DNA of 64,000 bases from Tomitella gaofuii. GTDB lineage: Bacteria; Actinomycetota; Actinomycetes; Mycobacteriales; Mycobacteriaceae. Below the pieces are notes generated by a model that saw nothing but the letters and a program-made list of their open reading frames with translations, searched no databases and was not told where the DNA came from. A program made the position numbers and the translations under genes. The stretch is from positions 2,804,954 through 2,868,953 of the forward strand of contig NZ_CP059900.1 in the NCBI RefSeq assembly GCF_014126825.1, in the 5' to 3' direction. Of the stretch, positions 39,506 through 47,322 are shown piece by piece (within the stretch, counting starts at the first letter, position 1; each line of letters starts with the position of its first letter).

Positions 39506-40449
39506 GATGCGGCCGCGTTGATCCGCGAGGTCGTGATCATTCCTGCCTCCACTCCCCAGTCGTCGGCGATGGTGCGGTACACGCCGCTGTCGATGAGATG
39601 CTGCATCGCCTGCTGCAGCGCGGGCCCCAACGGCGAGCCCTTGCGCACCGGCCAGCCGTACGGCGCGGAGTCCTTCACCGGGCCCGCGAAGGCCAGTCGG
39701 CCGTCGGCGCGCTTGATCGCGTACGCCGTCACCGGCAGGTCAGCGGAGAACGCGTCGACCCGGCCGAGCAGCAGCGCGTTGGTGGCGTCCGCCTGGCTCA
39801 GGTATTTGATCTTGTGCACGGGGGGCTTCCCCGCCGCTTCGCACGCCGCGCTCACCTCGGGGACCTCCACGATGTCCTCGGTGGTCCCGGTCTGCACCGC
39901 GACGCGCAGGCCGCAGGCGTCGGCGGGGTCGATGTGGTCGCCGGTCTGCTGCGCCCACCGGATGCCGGACCGGTAGTAAGTGACGAAGTCGACGGCGTTC
40001 TCCCGCTCGAGCGTGTCCGTGAACGACGACATCCCCAGGTCGTACGTGCCCGCCTGAACCGCGGGGATGATCTTGTCGAAGTCGGCCTGCTCGTACCGCA
40101 CCGTCAGGCCCAGCACCGCCGCCACCGCGTTCATCAGGTCCACGTCGAACCCGACGATCGTGCCCGACGGGTCCTTGAACTCGTTGGGCGCGTACGGCGG
40201 GTTGGTGCCCACCACCAGCCGGCCGGCGGCGCGGATCTGCTCCGGCACGAGCGCAGCGATGGACGCGACGGGCTCGATGTGCAACGGGGTGCGCTCCGGC
40301 ACGGTGCCGTCGTTGTTCTTGACGCAGCCCGCCAGCACCAACGCCAGCGCGCCGACCAGGGCGATGCACGCGGCCGACCACCGCACAGGACGGCGTCCCG
40401 CTCGGGGCCCGTCCTGCGCGGACACCTCCACTGAACTGCGCTCCGGCAC
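39502..40449 (-). CDS. Extracellular amino acid-binding lipoprotein (family 3)
   Basis: Substrate-binding lipoprotein for the importer. From the GTG at 40449 it has 315 residues. The signal segment WSAACIALVGALALVLAGC ends in a lipobox LAGC with Cys42. The family 3 fold shows GRLVVGTNPPYAPNEFKDPSGTIVGFDVDLMNAVA, YEQADFDKIIPAVQAGTYDLGMSSFTDT and RVDAFSADLPVTAYAI. The binding-site residues suit an amino acid, but specificity (for example Glu, Gln or a basic residue) cannot be read. TACCCT ends six bases before the GTG, suggesting a leaderless message for the operon. A second GTG seven codons later is an alternative. Confidence 0.92.
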   Translation of the reverse strand: MPERSSVEVSAQDGPRAGRRPVRWSAACIALVGALALVLAGCVKNNDGTVPERTPLHIEPVASIAALVPEQIRAAGRLVVGTNPPYAPNEFKDPSGTIVGFDVDLMNAVAAVLGLTVRYEQADFDKIIPAVQAGTYDLGMSSFTDTLERENAVDFVTYYRSGIRWAQQTGDHIDPADACGLRVAVQTGTTEDIVEVPEVSAACEAAGKPPVHKIKYLSQADATNALLLGRVDAFSADLPVTAYAIKRADGRLAFAGPVKDSAPYGWPVRKGSPLGPALQQAMQHLIDSGVYRTIADDWGVEAGMITTSRINAAAS

Positions 40450-40455
40450 GCGGAC

Positions 40456-40461
40456 AGGGTA
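40456..40461 (-). promoter_or_regulatory. -10 element for the amino acid importer operon
   Basis: On the minus strand TACCCT ends six bases before the GTG start of the binding-protein gene, with no ribosome site between. Confidence 0.4.
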
Positions 40462-40492
40462 CGCGTTACGCGCGCCTCCGCCGCACACCGAC

Positions 40493-41338
40493 CTACAGCG
40501 ACAGGGCGATGCCCACGCGCATCGCCTCGGCCCGCCCCTGCCGAAGACCCGCCTCCGCGGCCGGGCCCCGCGTGGAAGGATCCATCGGGTCGACGCCGAT
40601 GGCGTTGAGCGACGCGGCATCCGGGTCGATCACCGCGCTGCGCACGGCGGCGCCCAGCTCGGCGAGCTCGGCGTCGAGCCCCGGTCCCACCAGAGACACG
40701 GTGAACGGCGCGACGACGAGGACTTCGGTGCATCCGGCGGCCTGGCCGGCGTGCGTGGGCGACGCCATCCCGCCGTCGAAGTACTGCCGCCCGTCGACGG
40801 TGACCAAGGGGAAGATGCCCGGGACCGCGCACGAGGCGGCCACCGCCTCCTCAATCGCCACGCCGGAGTGCCGGTCCCACACGCGCACCGCGCCCGTCTG
40901 CGCGTCCACACCCGTCACGCGCAAGTCCACGTCCTGCGGCCAGGCGCCGGGCACCATGGCCGCCATGGACGCGACGTACGGCCCCTCCGGCACGGTCTGC
41001 GCGGCCCGCGCCAGCGCGCCCATGCGGCGCAGCAGCTCGTCACGTGGGCCCGGCGTGCCCAGCAGCTCCGCCCACGCGTCCGCGTCCGCCGTCAGCGGGG
41101 CCCTGTCCGCGCGGGCCCCGTCGCCGCCCGACGTCCGTGGATGGCGCTGCTGCTCGAGCAGCTCCGCCACGTCCACCCCCGCCGCCAGCGACGCGCCCAC
41201 CACCGAGCCCGCCGAGGTTCCGACGATCCGGGAGACGCCACCCAGGTGCACGCCGACCTCCGCGAGGCCCGCGATCACTCCGACCTCCCACGCGATCCCG
41301 GCCACCCCGCCACCCCCGAGCACCACTGCCAGCGTCAT
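40493..41338 (-). CDS. Patatin-like phospholipase family protein
   Basis: 281-residue predicted serine lipid hydrolase with a Ser-Asp dyad. The oxyanion loop is VLGGGGVAG (residues 5-13), the nucleophile elbow is VGTSAGSVVG (Ser near 46), and the Asp is in YFDGGM (near 198). Between them lies VAASCAVPGIFPLVTVDG, typical for bacterial patatins. The ATG at 41338 follows AGGAGG at six bases; the longer frame upstream lacks a site. It follows the importer operon's promoter region on the same strand and diverges from plsB, so a role in lipid turnover is plausible but unproven. Confidence 0.92.
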   Translation of the reverse strand: MTLAVVLGGGGVAGIAWEVGVIAGLAEVGVHLGGVSRIVGTSAGSVVGASLAAGVDVAELLEQQRHPRTSGGDGARADRAPLTADADAWAELLGTPGPRDELLRRMGALARAAQTVPEGPYVASMAAMVPGAWPQDVDLRVTGVDAQTGAVRVWDRHSGVAIEEAVAASCAVPGIFPLVTVDGRQYFDGGMASPTHAGQAAGCTEVLVVAPFTVSLVGPGLDAELAELGAAVRSAVIDPDAASLNAIGVDPMDPSTRGPAAEAGLRQGRAEAMRVGIALSL

Positions 41339-41536
41339 CTGCCGCCTCCTGACCTCGCGCGCCCCCCGCACACCCCGCCCGCCCCTCGAAACCTACCTGC
41401 AGCACCCGCCGGTCGTCCGCGCATTCGTCCGCAACCGGGTTCCAGCGCCCGCACACCCGGTAGGTTCATCGATGCGGCGGGTGGCGACACGATCGCCCCG
41501 CCGGAACGAGCGTTCCGACGCGGCGAGGAGGGAACG

Positions 41537-43972
41537 ATGGGGACCGGGGGTCCGGAGACGGTGGTGCTGGCGCAGACGTCCACGCCGCTGGAACGCCGGC
41601 TGATCGAACAATGGCTCAGCGAGGGCGCCCCCGGGCACGACGGGATCGCGCCGGGCACCGTCGTGCGCAGCCTGCCGCTGTCGGCACGCCGGCTGGCTTG
41701 CGCGCTGGTGGACCGCACGGACGATCCTCTGCTGCTGCCCGCGAAGATCACCTGGCTGCCTCCGGAGCGGGGCGGCAGCCGCAGCGCCCGCATCAGCGAC
41801 GTCATCGCGTTGACCAACCCGCGCAATCCCAACCGGCTGATCCAGCGGCACATCGTCAAGTCCGCCCCCGACCGCTGGCGGGTCGTCACCGGCGAGCCCG
41901 CGCCGCTGAGTGAGCTGCGGGCGCGCTTCTCCGCCCTCTCGGAATGCGACGACGACGGGTCGCCTGTCGCGGGCGCTGCAGGCGCGGCGGGCACGGCGGA
42001 CGCTGCGGGGTCGGCGTCGGTACCGGCGCGGACCATCACCACCGCGCAATCCGGCGCGTTCGCGCGGTTCATCGTCAACACCGCGGTGGTGACGCTCGCG
42101 CGCAGCGAACGCGAACTGCTCGGCGAACGCTACAAGGTGCCGCGGGTGGTGGCCGAACAGATCATGGATTCGCCCCGGTTCCGGCACCGCGTCGAGGAAC
42201 TGGGCCGGGAGAAGGGCCTGACGGAGAAACAGGCGCTGGAGCATGCGCAGGCCAGCCTGGACGGCCTCGTCGCCGTGCAGAGCCGCCTGGTCTCCGACGT
42301 CTTCACTCAGATCATGCACCCGCTCTACGGCAACGCGTGGACGGTGGACGCCGACGCATCGCGGCTGGCGGAACTGCGCGAGCTCAACAAGGCGCGGCCG
42401 CTGGTGTTCCTGCCGTCGCACCGGTCCTACGCGGACGCCTTCGTACTGGGCGACGTGCTGGCCCGCAACGACTTTCCGCGCAATCACCTGCTGGGCGGCG
42501 CAAACCTGCAGTTCTGGCCGATCGGCGCCATCGCCAAACGCACCGGCACCGTATTCATCCGGCGCAGCTTCGGCGACGACACCATCTACAAGGCCGCGCT
42601 GGAGGAGTACTTCGCCCACCTGCTGTCCAAGCGGTTCAACCTGGAGTGGTACTTCGAAGGCGGGCGCACCCGCACCGGCAAGCTCCGCAAACCCAAGTAC
42701 GGTCTGCTCGCCTACGTCGCGAACTCGGTGCGCAGCGGCAGGGTCAACGATGCGCTCCTCGTTCCGGTATCCATCACCTACGAGCGCATGGCCGAGGTGG
42801 GCGCGGTGGCCGCCGAGCAGATGGGCGCAGCCAAGCAGCCGGAGGGGCTCAAGTGGATGGCCCGCTATGCCCGCGGGCAGCAGCGGCGCGCAGGGAACGT
42901 GTACGTGCGGTTCGGCGATCCGCTCTCGCTGCGCGACCACCTCGCCGCCGCCGGCGACCCGGACCTGGCGCCCGGACCGGACGCCGGGGAAACGGCCGAC
43001 GAGCGCGACGCCCGGGCACGCCTTGCACTGCAGAAGACGGGGATAGAGGTGGCGGTGGGCATCAACCGGGCCACCCCGGTCACCATCAACTCGCTGGTCA
43101 CCCTGGCACTGCTGGGTGTCCGCGACCGCGCGCTGACACTGAGCGAGGTGGCCGCCGTCATCGCGCCCGTACGCGAGTACCTGGACCGGCGCGGCATCCC
43201 CCAGGGCGAGCTCTCCGTCCTCGACACCGACGCCGGGCTGGCGAACGTGCTCCGCAGACTGGCCGACGGCGGCGTCGTCACCGTCTACGACGGCGGCGTC
43301 GAGCCCGTCTACGCCATCGAACCAGGCCAGCACATCGTCGCCGCCTTCTACCGCAACAGCGGCATCCACTGGTTCGTCAACCGCGCGATACTCGAGCTGG
43401 CCATCGTGCACGCGCACCAGAGCTCCTACAGCGACCCGGCACGCGCCGGCTGGGAGGAGTCCAAGCGGCTGCGCGACCTGCTGAAGTTCGAGTTCTTCTT
43501 TCCAGAGCGCGACACCTTCGAAGCCGAGCTGAACGCCGAACTCGAGCTGGTGGCACCGGAGTGGCGCAGCGCGATGCCGTCGGCCGACGTGGTGCTCGAA
43601 CGGCTGGTCGGCACCGGGTTCTTCATGGCCCACCGCACGCTCCGCTCGTTCTTCGGCGCCCAGCTCGTGGTCGCCGAGCGGCTGGCGGCCAGGACGCCCG
43701 GCACGCCGTTCGACCGCGCAGCATTCCTCGCCGAATGCTCGGCTGTGGGCCGCCAGATGCTGCTGCAGGGGCGCCTGTACGGACCGGAATCACTCTCACT
43801 GGAACTGTTCGCCGCCGCGGTGGAGCTCGCCCACAACCGGGCCCTGCTGGGTCCCGGTGGCCCGGAGCTGACGGGAAGGCGTGAGCAGTTCGCGGAACAG
43901 CTCCGGTCGATCAGCCGGGCACTGGCCGTCACCGAGTCCCTCGACGTCTCCAACAGGAAGGAGCAGCCGTGA
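41537..43972 (+). CDS. plsB: Glycerol-3-phosphate 1-O-acyltransferase, PlsB type
   Basis: Membrane-associated enzyme transferring an acyl chain to glycerol-3-phosphate, the first step of phospholipid and triacylglycerol synthesis. 811 residues. Acyltransferase blocks are clear: block I LPSHRSYADAFVL (HX4D, here H-R-S-Y-A-D), block II LGGANLQFWPIGAIAKRTGTVFIRRSF, block III WYFEGGRTRTGKLRKPKYGLL and block IV DALLVPVSITYERM. An Ala/Gly-rich insert (about 138-158) interrupts the N-terminal part. GAGGAGGGAA precedes the ATG. The stop overlaps the next gene by four bases, and the pair resembles mycobacterial plsB2-plsC. Confidence 0.95.
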   Translation: MGTGGPETVVLAQTSTPLERRLIEQWLSEGAPGHDGIAPGTVVRSLPLSARRLACALVDRTDDPLLLPAKITWLPPERGGSRSARISDVIALTNPRNPNRLIQRHIVKSAPDRWRVVTGEPAPLSELRARFSALSECDDDGSPVAGAAGAAGTADAAGSASVPARTITTAQSGAFARFIVNTAVVTLARSERELLGERYKVPRVVAEQIMDSPRFRHRVEELGREKGLTEKQALEHAQASLDGLVAVQSRLVSDVFTQIMHPLYGNAWTVDADASRLAELRELNKARPLVFLPSHRSYADAFVLGDVLARNDFPRNHLLGGANLQFWPIGAIAKRTGTVFIRRSFGDDTIYKAALEEYFAHLLSKRFNLEWYFEGGRTRTGKLRKPKYGLLAYVANSVRSGRVNDALLVPVSITYERMAEVGAVAAEQMGAAKQPEGLKWMARYARGQQRRAGNVYVRFGDPLSLRDHLAAAGDPDLAPGPDAGETADERDARARLALQKTGIEVAVGINRATPVTINSLVTLALLGVRDRALTLSEVAAVIAPVREYLDRRGIPQGELSVLDTDAGLANVLRRLADGGVVTVYDGGVEPVYAIEPGQHIVAAFYRNSGIHWFVNRAILELAIVHAHQSSYSDPARAGWEESKRLRDLLKFEFFFPERDTFEAELNAELELVAPEWRSAMPSADVVLERLVGTGFFMAHRTLRSFFGAQLVVAERLAARTPGTPFDRAAFLAECSAVGRQMLLQGRLYGPESLSLELFAAAVELAHNRALLGPGGPELTGRREQFAEQLRSISRALAVTESLDVSNRKEQP

Positions 43973-45423
43973 CCGCCGACGACACCGCGATGCAGCCGCT
44001 CGACGCCGCGCTGGCACGCATCGCCGCCGCCCCCGACGGTCCCGGTGTGGCGGCGATGTTCGACTTCGACGGCACCATCGTCCACGGGTACTCCGGCGTG
44101 CACTTCTTCCGCGACCGCCTGACGGCGGGCAAGGTGGGGCCGCGCGAACTCCTCGGTACGGCCGTCAACGGGCTGCGCGGCACGGACAGCGAGGCCGAGT
44201 TCGAACGCTTCGTCGCCGTCGCGTTCCGCGCGTGGGCCGGGCACACCGAGGACGAGCTGCAGCAGGTGGGGCGCGGCGTCTTCGAGAACACCCTGGCGGG
44301 GCTGGTCTATCCGGAGGCCTGGCGTCTCATCGAGGCGCACAAGCGCAAGGGGCACACACTCGTCATCGCATCGTCGGCGTCGCGCTACCAGTTCGAGGCC
44401 GCAGCCGAGGCGCTGGGCGTGGACCATCTGCTCTTCACGCCGCTCGAGGTGGTGGACGGGGTCCTCACCGGGAAGGTGGACGGCGCGTCGCTGTGGCGCA
44501 GCGGCAAGGCCCGGGCCGCACGCGCGTTCGCCACCGCGCACGACATCGACACCGCCGCGAGCTTCACCTACTCCAACGGCGGCGAAGACGTCGAGTTCCT
44601 CGCCACCACGGGCCACCCCACGGCGGTGAACCCGGACAAGAACCTCACCCGCGCTGCCGACGAACGCGGCTGGCCCGTGCTGCGGTTCCGGCCGCGCGGC
44701 GCGTACAACGTCAAGGACCTCGCGCGCACCGCCGTGTCGCTGGGCACGCTCGCCGGGTCGGTGGGCACCGGTGTGGGGCTGGGTTTGCTCAACCTCGACC
44801 GCCGTCTGGGGATCGACGCCGTGTCCGCCATCGCGCCGGAGACGATGCTCGCGACGGCCGGGGTGCGCGTGGACATCCACGGCGAGGACAACGCGTGGAA
44901 ATCGCGGCCGGCGGTGTTCATCTTCAACCACCAGAGCTTCCTCGACACCGTGCTCATCGCCCGGGTACTGCGCGAGGGGTTCACCGGGGTCACCAAGAAG
45001 GAGATGGCGACCAATCCGCTGTTCGGCCTGCCGCTGCGCATCGCCGGGGCCACCTTCGTGGACCGGCAGAACACGGACAAGGCCAAGGAGGCCCTGCGGC
45101 CGGTGGTCGACACCCTGCGGTCGGGCACGTCGCTGGTCGTCTCCCCCGAGGGCACCCGCTCGCTGACCCCGTCGATCGGCCGGTTCAAGAAGGGCGCGTT
45201 CCACATCGCGATCCAGGCCGGCGTGCCCGTCGTCCCCATCGTCATCCGCAACGCGGGCGAACTCATGGCCAAGGGCGCCAAGCTGGTGCGCTCGGGCACC
45301 GTGGACATCGCGGTCCTGCCCCCGATCGACGTCTCCGAGTGGGACCCTGCGGACCTGCAGCCGCACATCGATGCGGTCGAAACCCTCTACCGCGATACGC
45401 TCAACGACTGGCCGCGCGGATGA
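43969..45423 (+). CDS. HAD-IB phosphatase / 1-acylglycerol-3-phosphate acyltransferase fusion (PlsC-like)
   Basis: Two-domain protein of 484 residues. The N-terminal half (about 20-250) is a HAD-IB phosphatase: MFDFDGTIVHGYSG (catalytic DxD), VIASSASRYQFEAAAEALGVDHLLFT, and TYSNGGEDVEFLATTGHPTAVNPD. The C-terminal half (about 290-470) is a PlsC-type acyltransferase with NHQSFLDT (HX4D), FVDRQNTDKAKEAL and SPEGTRSLTP. Such fusions exist in mycobacteria (PlsC). It may acylate the 2-position of the PlsB product and, through the HAD domain, remove a phosphate, giving diacylglycerol directly; that coupling is inference. It starts on GTG overlapping plsB. Confidence 0.93.
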   Translation: MTADDTAMQPLDAALARIAAAPDGPGVAAMFDFDGTIVHGYSGVHFFRDRLTAGKVGPRELLGTAVNGLRGTDSEAEFERFVAVAFRAWAGHTEDELQQVGRGVFENTLAGLVYPEAWRLIEAHKRKGHTLVIASSASRYQFEAAAEALGVDHLLFTPLEVVDGVLTGKVDGASLWRSGKARAARAFATAHDIDTAASFTYSNGGEDVEFLATTGHPTAVNPDKNLTRAADERGWPVLRFRPRGAYNVKDLARTAVSLGTLAGSVGTGVGLGLLNLDRRLGIDAVSAIAPETMLATAGVRVDIHGEDNAWKSRPAVFIFNHQSFLDTVLIARVLREGFTGVTKKEMATNPLFGLPLRIAGATFVDRQNTDKAKEALRPVVDTLRSGTSLVVSPEGTRSLTPSIGRFKKGAFHIAIQAGVPVVPIVIRNAGELMAKGAKLVRSGTVDIAVLPPIDVSEWDPADLQPHIDAVETLYRDTLNDWPRG

Positions 45424-45552
45424 GAAGGTGATCGTGCGAAGCCAAGGGGCCCGAACCGGCCCGGCGCCGCGCGTTCCACGGGCGGTGTCATCCCCGTAGC
45501 CGCACCAGGGGCGCATGGGCGGCGACGGGGCACATACGAGGAAGGGAACGCG

Positions 45553-47211
45553 ATGACACAACCGGCCGACGCCGAACTGTCGCCGGGCCGCGAGGCCTGG
45601 TCCAGACGTTCGGTATTCATCCTCGCCGCGATCGGGTCCGCCGTGGGCCTGGGCAACATCTGGCGCTTCCCGTACGTCGCCTATTCCAACGGCGGCGGCG
45701 CGTTCATGATCCCCTACCTGGTGGCGCTGCTCACCGCGGGCATCCCGCTGCTGTTCCTGTACTACTCGATCGGCCACCGGTTCAAAGGCTCGCCGCCGCT
45801 GGCCTTCCGGCGCATGTCCAAGCGCGCCGAAGGCCTGGGCTGGTGGCAGGTGGGCATCTGCTTCATCATCGCCGTGTACTACGCGGTCATCATCGCCTGG
45901 GCGGCGCGCTTCGCCATCTTCTCCGCAAAGGGCGATCTGTCCAACCCGGAGAAGGCGGGCGCGGCCTTCTCGAACCTCACCAAGGCCGACCAGTCGACGT
46001 TGGGATTCGACTATGTCGCGGGGGTCGCATGGCCGCTGCTGATCACGTGGATCGTCGTCATCGCGATCCTCGCCTTCGGCGTGCAGAAGGGCATCGGCGC
46101 CACGTCGCAGTTCTTCGTGCCGGTGCTCGTGCTCCTGTTCATCGCCGTGGTCATCCGGGCGCTGTTCCTCGACGGATCCGGCGCCGGTCTCGACGCCCTG
46201 TTCACGCCCGATTGGGGCGCGCTCACCGACTCGTCGGTATGGATCGCCGCGTACGGCCAGATCTTCTTCTCGCTTTCTGTCGGCTTCGGCATCATGATCA
46301 CCTACTCGTCGTACCTCAAGCGCAAGACCAACCTCACCGGCGCGGGCCTGGTGGTCGGATTCTCCAACAGCGCGTTCGAGATCCTCGCCGGCATCGGCGT
46401 GTTCGCCGCACTCGGCTACATGGCCGCGGTCCAGGGCGTGCCGGTGATCGACGTGGCGGACAGCGGCATCGGACTCGCCTTCGTCGCCTTCCCCACGATC
46501 ATCTCCACGATGTGGGGCGGCTCGATCTTCGGGCTGCTTTTCTTCATCTCGCTGATCTTCGCGGGGATCACCTCGCTGGTGAGCATCATCGAGGTGATCA
46601 TCTCCGCCGTGCGCGACAAGACGGGAATGGGCCGGGTGCCTGCGACGTTCCTCGTCGGCGCCGCGGCGACGATCGTCTCGATGGTCTTCTTCCCCACCCG
46701 CAGCGGCGTGACGGTGCTCGACACAGTCGACCACTTCGCCAACGAGTTCGGCATCGTCGGGGCCGCGCTGACCTCGGTCGTCGTCGTCACCTGGCTGCTG
46801 CGCAGGCTGCCGAGCCAACGCGACCACCTCAACGGGGTGTCCTCGTTCAAGCTCGGCTGGATCTGGATGGCCTGCGTCGGCGTGATCACCCCGATCGTCC
46901 TGGCCTACATGCTCATCGACCAGATCATCGACACCGTGAACAACGGGTACGGCGACTACGGCGGCGGGCTCGTCGCCGGATTCGGGTGGGCGCTGCAGAT
47001 CGCGCTCATCGTCATCGCGGTGGCGGTCGGGTTCACCGGGTGGCACAAGTCCGCGGACACCCCCGTGGAATCCGACGACGCCGTCGCAGTGAGGGAGCTG
47101 ATCATGGGCGCATCCGCCATCGTGATGATGATCGTGGCATTGGTGACCGTGTGGGGCGGGCTGCTGGTCAGCGTCATCCACCTGCACAACCACCCGGACG
47201 AGGAGGAATAG
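45553..47211 (+). CDS. Sodium:neurotransmitter-type symporter (SNF family)
   Basis: 552-residue secondary transporter of the LeuT fold, probably importing an amino acid with sodium. TM1 shows SAVGLGNIWRFPYVAYSNGGGAFMIPYL, the diagnostic unwound TM1 of the family with Asn and Gly that bind sodium and substrate. TM3 (AVYYAVIIAWAARFAIF), TM6 (YGQIFFSLSVGFGIMITYSSY) and TM8 (FLISL-type ITSLVSIIEVII) are recognisable; about 12 membrane segments in all. AGGAAGGGAA precedes the ATG. A 26-bp hairpin stands between its stop and the convergent polA. Confidence 0.95.
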   Translation: MTQPADAELSPGREAWSRRSVFILAAIGSAVGLGNIWRFPYVAYSNGGGAFMIPYLVALLTAGIPLLFLYYSIGHRFKGSPPLAFRRMSKRAEGLGWWQVGICFIIAVYYAVIIAWAARFAIFSAKGDLSNPEKAGAAFSNLTKADQSTLGFDYVAGVAWPLLITWIVVIAILAFGVQKGIGATSQFFVPVLVLLFIAVVIRALFLDGSGAGLDALFTPDWGALTDSSVWIAAYGQIFFSLSVGFGIMITYSSYLKRKTNLTGAGLVVGFSNSAFEILAGIGVFAALGYMAAVQGVPVIDVADSGIGLAFVAFPTIISTMWGGSIFGLLFFISLIFAGITSLVSIIEVIISAVRDKTGMGRVPATFLVGAAATIVSMVFFPTRSGVTVLDTVDHFANEFGIVGAALTSVVVVTWLLRRLPSQRDHLNGVSSFKLGWIWMACVGVITPIVLAYMLIDQIIDTVNNGYGDYGGGLVAGFGWALQIALIVIAVAVGFTGWHKSADTPVESDDAVAVRELIMGASAIVMMIVALVTVWGGLLVSVIHLHNHPDEEE

Positions 47212-47238
47212 CCGGCCGGGCCCCGTCCCCCGTGAACC

Positions 47239-47298
47239 CCGAGTGGGGCGGTCTCCGGTGCCGATCGCGATGTCGGCACCGGAGACCGCCCCACTCGG
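47239..47298. terminator. Bidirectional terminator, perfect 26-bp stem
   Basis: A perfect inverted repeat: 26-base arms starting CCGAGTGGGGCGGTCTCCGG, with an 8-base loop TCGCGATG. It lies 27 bases after the symporter stop and 24 bases after the restored polA stop, so it suits termination from both sides. Confidence 0.85.
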
Positions 47299-47322
47299 CG
47301 TCTGCGGGTGCTGTGGCCGCGG

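Noticed and set aside
37740-40449. Assignment of the importer as specifically glutamate (gluABCD) or ectoine (ehu)
   Set aside because: There is one permease instead of two, and the ligand-binding residues cannot be interpreted reliably by eye.
43426-47193. 1255-residue minus-strand open frame opposite plsC and the symporter
   Set aside because: Asp/His/Arg-rich shadow with no domain; both genes on the other strand are well supported.
46956-47322. C-terminal extension of polA into the symporter 3' end
   Set aside because: It arises only from the frameshift at 47506-47507. The expected polymerase ending is present in the neighbouring frame and stops at 47323.
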